Assembly: GCA_018380115.1 (NCBI GenBank)
Contig: JAGZUF010000003.1
Coordinates: forward strand, 1-64,000
From: Oscillospiraceae bacterium
GTDB lineage: Bacteria > Bacillota > Clostridia > Oscillospirales > Ruminococcaceae
DNA length: 64,000 nucleotides
Reading direction: 5' to 3'
The notes beneath the pieces are model-generated. The model saw only the letters and a list, made by a program, of their open reading frames with translations. It did not search any database and had not been told where the DNA came from. Position 1 is the first letter of the stretch. Every line of letters begins with the position of its first letter. Shown here piece by piece: positions 24,408 through 33,042 of the stretch. The position numbers were made by a program, and so were the translations under genes.

Positions 24408-26789
24408 TTATCTTTTTCTGGCTTTTACACCGACGCGTTTTTCCCACGCCACCCAAAGCGGCCCGGCAATGCACACAGAGCTGTATACACCTGAAATCAT
24501 GCCGATAATCAGCGGGAATGAGAATGTGAAAATACTGTCTAAACCAAAGACGACACTCACTACACACACCGTTCCCAGCGCCAGCAGCGTGGTAAGTGTG
24601 GTATTGATGGTACGCCTCAGGCTTTGGTTGATACCGCCGTTCACAAGCTGGGCGAAATCTGCATGCTTTTTGCCCAGCAGAGATTCGTTTTCGCGGATGC
24701 GGTCATAGATAACAACCGTATCGTTGATAGAATACCCCAGAATAACGAGCATGGCCGCAATAAAGTTCCCGTTCAGGGGAATGCGCAGCACTACAAAAAT
24801 GCCGAAAATCACTACCATGTCGTTCAACAGAGCAACAATGCCTGTCACAGCGCCGCGCAGCCCACCGATGTTCTTGAAGCGGATTGCAATATAAATGAGG
24901 ATAAGCACAGCCGCGGCCAGAATAGCCACGATGCTTTTGGCAAAAAATTCACCGCCCAGGGTGGGGTCAACATTGGTGATAGAAAGCTGCTGGAAGCTGT
25001 TATCCGGGTGATTCTCCTGCAGGGCTGCCGTCAGTGCTTCTACTGTTTCAGCGCTCATCGTCTCGCTGCCGGGCATAGATATCGTCAGCGTCTGCCCTTC
25101 TGTAGCAAGAGAAGAACCCGTCTGCACCGTCACATCACTGCCCAAGGCGGCCTTGGCCTCTTTTGTCACATCCGCCACAGGCACCTCGCCCTCGTAGCTG
25201 TACGATATCATGGCGCCGCCCTTGAACTGGATATCCATTTTCACGCCGAATACGGCGCTGAAAATTGCAATGAACAGCACAAGGCACAGCGAAAATGCAA
25301 AGAATTTTTTGCGCGCCCCCACGATGTTCCAGGTTTTTGCCTGCCTTGGCTGCGCCTGAGGCCTGAGGCCGCCGTACAAAACCGCGCTGCGCATGCATTT
25401 GAGCTTTGATATACCGCGAAGCATCACGCGTGTGCAGCCAACACCAAACACAAAATTCAGCAGCACACCTACCAGAAGCGTGTAGCCAAAGGAATAGATA
25501 GTGCCCGCGGTAGAAGCGCCAAAGGCGAAAAACACAGGGCGCAGCAGCTTGGCAAATATGCCGTCTGTGGGGCCGAAGGCGCCCATCAGCATCACAGCCA
25601 CAATGACAACTGTGACATTGCCGTCAATAATGGGTTTCAGCCCGCGGCGGAAGCCCGCATTCAGCGCGCCGTCAATGCTCTTTCCAGCGCGGATTTCTTC
25701 TTTGATACGCTCTGCTGTAATGACGTTGGCATCCACGCCCATACCGATGGCAAGGATAATGCCCGCAATGCCCGGCAGTGTGAGCGTGAAGCTGGGGAAC
25801 ACCGCAAAGTAACCGGACACAAAGGCCAATGTCATAGCCGTCTGTCCCAGAAGGGCAATGGCCGCCACAAAGCCAGGCAGCCTGTAATTCAATATCATGA
25901 ACAGGGCTACCAGCACAAATGCAATGACGCCGGCCAGCACCATGGCATCCAGTGAGTTGGCGCCCAAAGACGGGCTGATGGTACTGAAATTTTCCGCCTC
26001 CAGCGCAAAGGGCAGCGCGCCGGAATTAATTTGGTTTGCCAGAGTGACAGCCTGCTCCCGCGTGGCATCGTCACTGCCGCCCAAAGAAATCTGCGCATGG
26101 CCGTCCGTAATGGCCGTCTGCACCTGCGGGTAGGAGATCATGGTGTCATCCATCCAGATGGAAATGACGCCCTTGGGCGATTCACCAGATAAGCGCTCGG
26201 TGGCCTCGGCAAATTTTTCTTTGCCGGAATCGTTCAGTTCCAGCGCCACATAATACTCGCCATATGTTGCACTGGAAGAGTTTGTGTCCACCTGCGCTGT
26301 GGCACTTTTGATATCCTCCCCTTCCAGGATGATATTCTCTGCCGTTATACCGGAGGGCATTCCCTCACTATCTGTTTCTTTTCCTTCCCGGAAAGTAAGC
26401 CGCGCAGTGGCGCCTATCTCCTGAATGGCAGCCTCCGGGTCAAACTCCGTCTCGTTTTCCTTCCACGGGAAGCGCACCACGATACGGTCCTTGTTGGAAT
26501 CTGCGTATACTTCACTGTCAGTAATTTGCAGGTTTACAAGGCGCTGCTCTACAACAGCCTTGGCCGCCTCCAACTGCTCATCCGTGGCATCATAGCCGTC
26601 TGCGGGCATAAACGTCACGTCTACACCGCCGCGGATGTCAATGCCGAAGCGAATATCTGCCGCGCCCTTAATCCATGTGTTGAGCGTGTCGCCATACTGC
26701 GACTTAATGCCGAAAAACGCGCTGTATGCGAACAAAAAGATGAGAATTGCAACGACAAAGAACTGCCAGGGCCTTCCTTTTGTCTTCAT
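24408..26789 (-). CDS. secDF: Protein translocase SecDF (fused SecD-SecF)
   Basis: 793 aa. The SecD half covers about residues 1-450: first helix, GIDIRGGVDVTFMP (the D1 region), the extracellular P1 domain, and a membrane block with MVLAGVIAFVLVALFMILNYR and GVDANVITAERIKEE. The SecF half covers about 480-793: GVKMDIQFKGGAMISY, then ILGYSINDTVVIYDRIREN and DSIFTFSFPLIIGMISG. A single-chain SecDF, as in Bacillus, uses the proton motive force to complete export. A strong terminator follows. YajC, its partner, is at 15.1 kb. Confidence 0.97.
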   Translation of the reverse strand: MKTKGRPWQFFVVAILIFLFAYSAFFGIKSQYGDTLNTWIKGAADIRFGIDIRGGVDVTFMPADGYDATDEQLEAAKAVVEQRLVNLQITDSEVYADSNKDRIVVRFPWKENETEFDPEAAIQEIGATARLTFREGKETDSEGMPSGITAENIILEGEDIKSATAQVDTNSSSATYGEYYVALELNDSGKEKFAEATERLSGESPKGVISIWMDDTMISYPQVQTAITDGHAQISLGGSDDATREQAVTLANQINSGALPFALEAENFSTISPSLGANSLDAMVLAGVIAFVLVALFMILNYRLPGFVAAIALLGQTAMTLAFVSGYFAVFPSFTLTLPGIAGIILAIGMGVDANVITAERIKEEIRAGKSIDGALNAGFRRGLKPIIDGNVTVVIVAVMLMGAFGPTDGIFAKLLRPVFFAFGASTAGTIYSFGYTLLVGVLLNFVFGVGCTRVMLRGISKLKCMRSAVLYGGLRPQAQPRQAKTWNIVGARKKFFAFSLCLVLFIAIFSAVFGVKMDIQFKGGAMISYSYEGEVPVADVTKEAKAALGSDVTVQTGSSLATEGQTLTISMPGSETMSAETVEALTAALQENHPDNSFQQLSITNVDPTLGGEFFAKSIVAILAAAVLILIYIAIRFKNIGGLRGAVTGIVALLNDMVVIFGIFVVLRIPLNGNFIAAMLVILGYSINDTVVIYDRIRENESLLGKKHADFAQLVNGGINQSLRRTINTTLTTLLALGTVCVVSVVFGLDSIFTFSFPLIIGMISGVYSSVCIAGPLWVAWEKRVGVKARKR

Positions 26790-26830
26790 AGGTATCCCTC
26801 CGGAAATTTATGTTTCACTCCTGCGGCTGG

Positions 26831-28102
26831 TCAGGCCCCGAGAAGTTTTTCCACGCTTGCAAGGCGCACGGCAATGCATAGAAGCTCGCAGGCAAGGCGA
26901 AGCTCTGGCAATGTGGGATATGTGGGCGCGATGCGGATGTTGGAATCCTGTTCATCGCGCCCATACGGGAATGCCGCGCCCGCCCCTGTGAGGACAACGC
27001 CTGCCTCCTTGCAAAGCTGCACAGTACGCTTTGCGCACCCTTCCAGCGTGTACAGGCTGATAAAATACCCGCCGTTCGGCGTTGTCCAGCGCGCAATATC
27101 GCCATATGGGGCCAAGCCATCGCGAAACGCCTGCCACACGGCCTCAAATTTAGGCGCCACAATGGCGCGGTGTTTTTCCATGTGTGCTGCAACGCCCTGC
27201 ATGTCCTTCAGAAAGCGCACATGGCGCAGTTGGTTCATTTTGTCATAGCTGATGATCATTGGGAACATGTTTTTCACGATATGGGCAATATTCTCTTCAC
27301 TGGCAGCCATGGCAGCCACACTGGCACCTGGAAATGTCACTTTGCTTAGAGAACAGAACAAAAGCGGCCTGTTCTCATTTCCGGCCGCCCGGCACTCGTC
27401 CAGAATATTCAGCACAGCGTCATGCGAATCTGTCAAATGATGCACGCAATAGGCATTATCCCAGAAAATGCGGAAATCAGGCGCAGCAGCCTTCATGCGC
27501 GCAAGGCGCCGCACGGTCTCGTCGCTGTAAGTGTAACCATCCGGGTTGGAATACAGCGGCACGCACCAAATACCCTTTACGGCGCTGTCTGCCGCAAGTC
27601 GTTCTACCATATCCATATCCGGGCCACTCGGCCCCATGGGCACATTCAGCATTTCAAAGCCGAATTCTTCTGTAACACGAAAATGCCTGTCATAGCCCGG
27701 CACCGGGCAAATAAACTTCGGTGCGGCTTCTTTCCCCCAGGGCCCCTGCCCGCCGGGGAAGCCCTTGCGCCAGCCAAGGGCAACTTGGTCGTACATCATC
27801 TGCAGGCTGGAGTTTCCCCCCACAATAACCTCCTGCGGCTGCACCTGAAGTATTTCGGCGAAAAAGCGGCGCGCCTCCGGCATCCCCTCTAGGCTGCCAT
27901 AGTTGCGTGCATCCGTCCCGCCTTCTCCATGATAGTCCGTCATATAAAGAAGATCCATGGAAAGATCCAGCTGTTCAGCAGAAGGCTTGCCGCGCGACAT
28001 ATCAAGCTTCAGCCCCCGCGCAGCATATTCCCCGTATGCAGCCAGCAACGCCGCGTGTTCTTCCTCCAGTGCAGCTTTATCCAGTGCCAAATAGTCTGCC
28101 AT
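26831..28102 (-). CDS. Aminotransferase, MocR-type/aspartate aminotransferase subgroup 1c-like
   Basis: 423 aa. Fold-type I PLP enzyme of the PF12897-like group: LKLDMSRGKPSAEQLDLS near the start, NYGSLEGMPEARRFFAEIL, PVPGYDRHF, WCVPLYSNPDGYTYS, DNAYCVHHL, and the PLP lysine in CSLSKVTFPGAS. There is no N-terminal GntR domain, so it is an enzyme and not a MocR regulator. Aspartate is the likeliest amino donor. ATG 28102 follows GAGGGAA; the frame runs further up to 28168 without support. It is followed 41 bases later by secDF. Confidence 0.9.
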   Translation of the reverse strand: MADYLALDKAALEEEHAALLAAYGEYAARGLKLDMSRGKPSAEQLDLSMDLLYMTDYHGEGGTDARNYGSLEGMPEARRFFAEILQVQPQEVIVGGNSSLQMMYDQVALGWRKGFPGGQGPWGKEAAPKFICPVPGYDRHFRVTEEFGFEMLNVPMGPSGPDMDMVERLAADSAVKGIWCVPLYSNPDGYTYSDETVRRLARMKAAAPDFRIFWDNAYCVHHLTDSHDAVLNILDECRAAGNENRPLLFCSLSKVTFPGASVAAMAASEENIAHIVKNMFPMIISYDKMNQLRHVRFLKDMQGVAAHMEKHRAIVAPKFEAVWQAFRDGLAPYGDIARWTTPNGGYFISLYTLEGCAKRTVQLCKEAGVVLTGAGAAFPYGRDEQDSNIRIAPTYPTLPELRLACELLCIAVRLASVEKLLGA

Positions 28103-28190
28103 GTGCCTGTTCCCTCTTTCTCTTGATACTTTCCCTCTTGTGCCGTGAGGTTTCCCCCGCCCTCCCACAGGCGTACCAGCACAAGTAAGT

Positions 28191-28219
28191 ATTATACTAT
28201 ATCTGGCCAGAAGTTACAA
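28191..28219 (-). promoter_or_regulatory. Promoter of the aminotransferase-secDF unit
   Basis: On the minus strand TTGTAA (28214-28219) and TATAAT (28191-28196), spacer 17 bp. Confidence 0.75.
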
Positions 28220-28286
28220 GTTTATCCAGCCTCTTTTGGTCGGTATGCCGGATTGTTTTTCAAATTTCACACAAAAGAACCCACCG

Positions 28287-28354
28287 ATGGAAAGCATGCT
28301 TGACATTTTGAAAAGGAAGTAGTATGATGCCGTTATGGAAAGCGAGCTTTCCAT
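28287..28354 (+). promoter_or_regulatory. XRE operon promoter flanked by operator-like repeats
   Basis: TTGACA at 28300-28305 and TATGAT at 28323-28328 are 17 bp apart. Around the expected start site is a perfect palindrome, ATGGAAAGC-GA-GCTTTCCAT (28335-28354). The same half-site ATGGAAAGC recurs at 28287-28295, just before the -35 box. The placement suits autorepression by the XRE protein encoded next. Confidence 0.75.
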
Positions 28355-28390
28355 TCAAAAGCACACGGGAAGTAAAAAGGATAAGGCTGT

Positions 28391-28588
28391 ATGAAGAATA
28401 ATTTGGAAGCGCTTCGCAGGCAGCGGGGCATTCGCCAGGAAGAACTAGCCGATGCTCTGTGCGTCTCACGGCAAACAATAGGCTCGCTGGAAAATGGCAG
28501 GTACAACCCCTCCATTCTACTGGCGTTCAAGATAGCGCGCTATTTCGGCATGTCTATTGAAGATATTTTTATTTATGAAGAAGAATGA
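28391..28588 (+). CDS. XRE-family helix-turn-helix regulator
   Basis: 65 aa, a bare HTH_3 domain: NLEALRRQRGIRQEELADAL, then SRQTIGSLENGRYNPSI and YFGMSIEDIFIYEEE. This is the short YozG/YgzD-like group that is usually paired with a small membrane protein, as here (next gene 14 bases on). It probably binds the palindrome at 28335-28354 and controls its own operon. Confidence 0.94.
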   Translation: MKNNLEALRRQRGIRQEELADALCVSRQTIGSLENGRYNPSILLAFKIARYFGMSIEDIFIYEEE

Positions 28589-28602
28589 AAGGAAGTTTTT
28601 GA

Positions 28603-28989
28603 ATGAAACGCACAATCAGTTATGTTTCCTATGCAGCGGCTGCGCTGGCCCTGATGGCGTTGGCTTTACTGAAGCTGCCGCACCAAGTGGATATTGGCCT
28701 TGGGCTTCTGTTCGCTATGGCATTCGGTGTGGGCAATACAAACCGTGTGCTTGCAAAATGGGAGAAGGACGGCGCCTATCAGAAGGAGGCGCTGGATGAG
28801 CGCAATATTGCAATAAAAGAAAAGGCCGGCAATATCACCGGCATGCTTACTACGACACTGCTGGGAATTTCCCTTGTGGTTTTTGTGTGTATGGGCTATA
28901 CAGTTCCGGCGCTCGTGGTAGGCGGTATTATTCTTGTGCAGCTTGTGAGCCTGATATGCGTCAGCAGCCTGCTAGAGAAGAAAATGTGA
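28603..28989 (+). CDS. Small membrane protein paired with XRE regulator (DUF2178/DUF6442-like)
   Basis: 128 aa with four membrane segments in two hairpins (about residues 5-22, 28-47, 80-98, 101-120). The linker carries EALDERNIAIKEKAGN, the DERN/ERD-type motif found in the small membrane partners of short XRE regulators. AAGGAAG precedes ATG 28603. The function of these pairs is unknown; no toxin-like feature is evident. Confidence 0.78.
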   Translation: MKRTISYVSYAAAALALMALALLKLPHQVDIGLGLLFAMAFGVGNTNRVLAKWEKDGAYQKEALDERNIAIKEKAGNITGMLTTTLLGISLVVFVCMGYTVPALVVGGIILVQLVSLICVSSLLEKKM

Positions 28990-29950
28990 CGGCATATGCG
29001 CAGCTTTTCGCTTCGGCGTGCTGGCATGCCATGGTGGTGTCCTTTTCCTGGCAAAGCCGTTTTTTATGGAGCCAGGCGTCAGGCGAAGCAGGCTTCCGGC
29101 AGCAGATTATCACAGATGAAAAATTTTCGTTGGAACAGCAGCTGCCTGTTTGCGTAACGGTGCTGCAGAGAATATGGAAAAAATGGAAATTCATGTGTCA
29201 TGGGCTGCAACCCGGTTATAGGCCCTTACAGGGCTGGAAAAAACCTCGCCTAAACCGCCGGCCTGCGGGAAAAGCCTCATATGCTTGCATGCCAGATATG
29301 GCGGCACACCTGCCACGGCAGCTTTCTTGCCGGCCACATACAGTGCGGGGCCGCCGCATCTAGCATTCCTCTATCAAACAGTTTGGGACATGAAAAAAGA
29401 TGCCGAAAGAACACCTGCTTCTCTTTCAATAAAAATCCCCCGGCAATGGTGCGGGTAAGATAAGAAAATTTTAACAGGGGCGGCTGATTACCGCCCCTGC
29501 CTCGTTTCTTAACGCCGCGCTCTCAAAGCCGGGGGAATGCTTATAGCCCTAGAATACCAGCATGCGCGTCACGTCACGCAGGTACGCTCTGCCAGCCGCG
29601 AGGGTTCTGCTGCCTGCCCATAAACGGACTTTTTAGAAGCGCGGCAGAGTTAGCTGCCCTTCTGATTTTTTCTGCTCATGCTGATTTCGAAGATACTCCT
29701 ATATTATTTTCTTTATTTTTTACTGCTGTGCCCATGTAGCATCCTCCGTGACTGGAATTTTCAGTTTCGGCATTTGCATTTCAGTTCCGGAAGCTTCCCG
29801 TACAGCCTCAAGCAGCTCTTTCCAGGCGCCCCTACCTGTTTGTGCAGCTGGCTGGCCTCACTTCCTGTATGGCCAAGGGCGCTCTTCTTTTTCATTATCG
29901 GCATCAGTCTTTTTTTCCACCACTCACCAGGCGAGTGATTTTCGGCATGC
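28990..29950. other. Gene-free stretch between the XRE operon and the tRNA cluster
   Basis: Frames of 60-150 codons occur but none has a ribosome binding site or recognisable motif. A hairpin AGGGGCGG/CCGCCCCT (29475-29496) followed by CTCGTTTCTT may end the XRE operon transcript. On the minus strand 29720-29880 a frame ends AWKELLEAVREASG... TEDATWAQQ with protein-like composition but no start, possibly the tail of a decayed gene. The position beside tRNA genes is typical of old integration sites. Confidence 0.55.
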
Positions 29951-29982
29951 AAAAAGCCGCAGGCAACTGCCTGCGGCTTTTT
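29951..29982 (-). terminator. Terminator of the tRNA operon
   Basis: GCCGCAGGCA and TGCCTGCGGC pair perfectly around a 2-base centre, with TTTTT on the minus strand after the tRNA-Cys gene. Confidence 0.9.
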
Positions 29983-29983
29983 C

Positions 29984-30058
<75 letters not shown>

Positions 30059-30100
30059 ATATGCAAATTCCGCCGCCATAAAAAGCGGCGGAATTTGATT

Positions 30101-30176
30101 TGGAGCGGCTTACGAGGCTCGAACTCGCTACCTCCACCTTGGCAAGGTGGCGCTCTACCAGATGAGCTAAAGCCGC
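30101..30176 (-). tRNA. tRNA-Gly (GCC), copy 1
   Basis: Acceptor GCGGCTT/AAGCCGC, anticodon loop TTGCCAA (GCC), T-loop GTTCGAGCC, encoded CCA. The 76 bases are identical to those at 30521-30596. Confidence 0.96.
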
Positions 30177-30179
30177 AAA

Positions 30180-30256
30180 TGGTGCCTCCGATCGGAATCG
30201 AACCAATGACACGGGGATTTTCAGTCCCCTGCTCTACCAACTGAGCTACAGAGGCA
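30180..30256 (-). tRNA. tRNA-Phe (GAA)
   Basis: Acceptor TGCCTCT/CGGAGGCA region, anticodon stem GGGGA/TCCCC with loop CTGAAAA (GAA), T-loop GTTCGATTC, encoded CCA. Confidence 0.95.
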
Positions 30257-30260
30257 CAAA

Positions 30261-30337
30261 TGGCGACCCGGATGAGGCTCGAACTCACGACCTCTAGCGT
30301 GACAGGCTAGCGTTCTAACCAACTGAACTACCGGGCC
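30261..30337 (-). tRNA. tRNA-Asp (GTC)
   Basis: Acceptor GGCCCGG/CCGGGTC, anticodon stem around loop CTGTCAC (GTC), T-loop GTTCGAGCC, encoded CCA. A queuosine-modified tRNA class, relevant to queA and tgt in this window. Confidence 0.95.
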
Positions 30338-30343
30338 ATATTG

Positions 30344-30419
30344 TGGTGGAAGTTACAGGGCTCGAACCTGTGACCCTCTGCTTGTAAGGCAGATGCTCTC
30401 CCAGCTGAGCTAAACTTCC
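30344..30419 (-). tRNA. tRNA-Val (TAC)
   Basis: Acceptor GGAAGTT/AACTTCC, anticodon stem TCTGC/GCAGA with loop CTTACAA (TAC), T-loop GTTCGAGCC, encoded CCA. First gene of the unit Val-Asp-Phe-Gly-Cys. Confidence 0.96.
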
Positions 30420-30441
30420 AGAGGCCAAACTGACGAATTTG

Positions 30442-30471
30442 ATTTTACCATAACAGGCCTGTGCTTGTCAA
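30442..30471 (-). promoter_or_regulatory. Promoter of the Val-Asp-Phe-Gly-Cys tRNA unit
   Basis: Minus strand TTGACA (30466-30471) and TAAAAT (30442-30447), spacer 18 bp, about 25 bases before tRNA-Val. Confidence 0.85.
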
Positions 30472-30520
30472 GCAAAATCTATTTGCATTTCGCACCCAGC
30501 TTGGCCGTGCGAAGCAAAAA

Positions 30521-30596
30521 TGGAGCGGCTTACGAGGCTCGAACTCGCTACCTCCACCTTGGCAAGGTGGCGCTCTACCAGATGAGCTAAAGCCGC
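30521..30596 (-). tRNA. tRNA-Gly (GCC), copy 2
   Basis: Identical in all 76 bases to the gene at 30101-30176, but in its own unit with its own promoter. A 7-bp hairpin TTCGCAC/GTGCGAA follows it on the minus strand and may terminate it. Confidence 0.96.
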
Positions 30597-30633
30597 ATAT
30601 TTCTGCCGCCCAGAGCTTTGAGCGGCGAGACTT

Positions 30634-30662
30634 ATTTTACCCGATTTTCCATAGTTTGTCAA
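30634..30662 (-). promoter_or_regulatory. Promoter of the single tRNA-Gly gene
   Basis: Minus strand TTGACA (30657-30662) and TAAAAT (30634-30639), spacer 17 bp. Confidence 0.85.
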
Positions 30663-30704
30663 GAAGTTTTTCAAAACTTCCTGCGCGCTTTTTCATACGG
30701 CCGG

Positions 30705-31574
30705 TCATTCCAGACTGCGCAGCAGCGCCGGCACATCTACGCTGTATTCTCGGCTGCAAAACTGGCACGATACCTTTGCCACGGGTTCTTCAACGGCCAG
30801 GCGCTCAAGCTCCTCTCTGCCCAGAGATACCAGCGCGCGTTCCACTCGTTCCCGGCTGCAATCGCATGCATAGCATGCACTTGATATCTCCAGCACTTCC
30901 GGCTCAAACCCGCAAAGCGCCCTGTTCATCATATCTTCCAAGGGCATTTTCTGTGAAAGCATGGCGGTGACACTTTCCATGTGGGCGATGTTTTCTTCCA
31001 GCAGGCTGATTTCGTCATTTGCAGCGCCGGGCAAAAGCTGGATCAGATATCCGCCCGCACACAGGATAGAAAGGTCTCTGTCCACCAATACTCCCAGTGC
31101 GCACACTGTTGGTATTTGTTCGCTGACCGCATAATACTGCGTGATATCCTCTGCTATCTCCCCGCTTACAAGTGGGATCATGCCCGTGTAAGGCTCTTTC
31201 ATTCCAAGGTCTTTCACTACACTCAGCATGCCTGTTTTTCCCACGGCGCTGCCGACGTCCAGCTTTCCGTCTGCACGCGGCGGCACTTCTGCAAAGGGTT
31301 CCTGCACATAGCCTTTCACATGTCCTGCGCCGTCTGCCACAGCCAGCAGGATGCCCGCCGGGCCGCCACCGTCTACCCGCAGGGTGACGGTGTTTTTCTT
31401 CTGCTTCAGCATCGTACCCATCAGCCCTGCCGCCGTCAAAAGGCGTCCCAATGCCGCGCTGGTAACGGCACTGGTGTCATGATACTCACGCATTTTTCGG
31501 ACAATGTCAGTAGAATCCAGCGCCGTAAAAATGACGCCTCCATTTTTCGAAATGCCTCTTAGCAGCCTTCCCAT
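30705..31574 (-). CDS. hslO: Redox-regulated chaperone Hsp33
   Basis: 289 aa. Holdase chaperone activated by oxidation of a zinc-cysteine switch. The switch is present: CYACDCSRERVERAL, then CQFCSREYSV near the C-terminus (CxC and CxxC). The N-terminal domain has TSAALGRLLTAAGLMGTML and TLRVDGGGPAGILLAVADG in the usual places. ATG 31574 is preferred (AAAGAGG about 8 bases upstream); an in-frame ATG at 31604 lies within the methyltransferase gene that ends four bases before. Confidence 0.96.
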   Translation of the reverse strand: MGRLLRGISKNGGVIFTALDSTDIVRKMREYHDTSAVTSAALGRLLTAAGLMGTMLKQKKNTVTLRVDGGGPAGILLAVADGAGHVKGYVQEPFAEVPPRADGKLDVGSAVGKTGMLSVVKDLGMKEPYTGMIPLVSGEIAEDITQYYAVSEQIPTVCALGVLVDRDLSILCAGGYLIQLLPGAANDEISLLEENIAHMESVTAMLSQKMPLEDMMNRALCGFEPEVLEISSACYACDCSRERVERALVSLGREELERLAVEEPVAKVSCQFCSREYSVDVPALLRSLE

Positions 31575-31578
31575 ACAT

Positions 31579-32355
31579 CTATACCTCTTTTTCGTATACA
31601 GCATTGCTGTTTTTATCTGCCCGTTTTACCGCTGTGACGCAATAGCGCTGGCTTTTCGGGCAAAGCGACCCAAAGGTCTCCCCGTCCACCACATGCTCTA
31701 TTTCCAGCCCGGCCGCCTCACAGGCCCGCCGGATGTCCGCAAGCGCATAGGCATACTCGTCAAAGCTTTCTACATCATGCTGTTCTTCGCCGGGGTAACT
31801 CATGTCCACAGTAATGTGTGTGCAGCGGGCCGATTCATCCCATTCGTTTTTCCACAGGCAGGTCACATCCTCTGCCTCAAGCGAGTAAGTATGGTTTGCC
31901 AGCACGGCCCTGTGCTTGTAAGGAGTATTCATATCGAACAGGAGAATACCGCCCGGCTCTATGAACAGGGCACTGCGGCACAAAGCGCGTTCGAACTGCT
32001 CGTAGGGGCCGATATGGTTCAATGTATCAAAGGTAGATACCGCCGCACGCACAGTGCCGTAAAGGTCCAGCACACGAAGGTCCTGCTGCAGTAAAAGGAT
32101 GCCCTGCCCGCCCTGCTCGTACATTTTTTCCCGCAGGATGCACAGCATTTCCTCAGAGAGATCGATACCTATCATGTCGTACCCGGCCCGTGCCAGTGCC
32201 AGTGTCAAATCGCCTGTGCCGCAGCCAAGGTCTGCCACGATACCTTCATGGATACCGTGCGCTTTCATCTGATGCAGAACATAGCTGGTCAGAGCGGCAT
32301 AATCTGCATCCTCATTAAAGGCGTCATAAATATCGGCAAACGCACCGTATGCCAT
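31579..32355 (-). CDS. Class I SAM-dependent methyltransferase
   Basis: 258 aa. The start MAYGAFADIYDAFNEDADYA is typical of Firmicutes methyltransferases found beside hslO. The SAM-binding motif I is VADLGCGTGDLTLALARAG, motif II IGIDLSEEML, and an acidic segment STFDTLNHI follows. GGGGAGG precedes ATG 32355; the frame opens to 32478 without support. Substrate unknown. Four bases from hslO and 14 from engB, so one operon. Confidence 0.9.
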   Translation of the reverse strand: MAYGAFADIYDAFNEDADYAALTSYVLHQMKAHGIHEGIVADLGCGTGDLTLALARAGYDMIGIDLSEEMLCILREKMYEQGGQGILLLQQDLRVLDLYGTVRAAVSTFDTLNHIGPYEQFERALCRSALFIEPGGILLFDMNTPYKHRAVLANHTYSLEAEDVTCLWKNEWDESARCTHITVDMSYPGEEQHDVESFDEYAYALADIRRACEAAGLEIEHVVDGETFGSLCPKSQRYCVTAVKRADKNSNAVYEKEV

Positions 32356-32369
32356 GGCTGCCTCCCCTT

Positions 32370-32963
32370 TCACCGCTGCGTTTCGCATGCAAGGCTTATC
32401 CTGCTGCGCAGCTCTTCCATACCAAAGCCATCCTGCGCGCTGGTAAGGATGACCCCCTCTGCGCCGTATGGCAGGCAAAACTGCCGAAAATCCTGCATCG
32501 CCTGCCGCTTCTGCGCCGTTTTCAGCTTATCAGCCTTCGTCAGCGCCGCCAGGAAGGGAATGCTGTGGTAACGCAGGTATTCCATCATCTGCACGTCATC
32601 TGCCGAAGGGGCATGGCGGCTGTCCAGAAGCTGCACCAGAAGCGCCACTGGACGCTGCGCCTCAAAATAACCGTTGATGAGCTCGTCCCAGCGGCGGCGC
32701 TCGTCCCTGCCGGTTTTCGCATAGCCATAGCCGGGCAGGTCGACAAACCATGCGGCATCCACTTTATAAAAATTGACGGTAGCCGTTTTGCCCGGGGTAG
32801 CGCTTACACGCGCAAGGCTTTTGCGCATGCACAGCTTGTTGATCAGCGAAGACTTCCCTACATTCGAGCGGCCTGAAAACACCACCTCCGGGCCATTTGG
32901 CGCCGGAAGCTGGCTTTTCAGGCCGTACGAAGCGCGGAACTCTGCTTTCGCATAGTTCAGCAT
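32370..32963 (-). CDS. engB: Ribosome biogenesis GTPase YihA/YsxC
   Basis: 197 aa TrmE-Era-EngA-like GTPase needed for 50S assembly. G1 is GRSNVGKSS, G3 is DLPGYGYAK, G4 is TKADK, with the switch region SATPGKTATVNFY. In many Firmicutes ysxC follows lon, as here (lon ends 80 bases upstream). Confidence 0.96.
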   Translation of the reverse strand: MLNYAKAEFRASYGLKSQLPAPNGPEVVFSGRSNVGKSSLINKLCMRKSLARVSATPGKTATVNFYKVDAAWFVDLPGYGYAKTGRDERRRWDELINGYFEAQRPVALLVQLLDSRHAPSADDVQMMEYLRYHSIPFLAALTKADKLKTAQKRQAMQDFRQFCLPYGAEGVILTSAQDGFGMEELRSRISLACETQR

Positions 32964-33042
32964 CCTGTTCTCCTTTACATAGCAGCGCCCGCCCTTTGCT
33001 CTATGGAAAGAGCGGGCGCCCTGGGTGCAAATTTTATTATTT

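Noticed and set aside
28887..29363. 158-codon frame overlapping the end of the XRE-partner gene
   Set aside because: Out of frame with the real gene, no start signal, and a composition rich in Trp, Cys and Arg typical of a chance frame.
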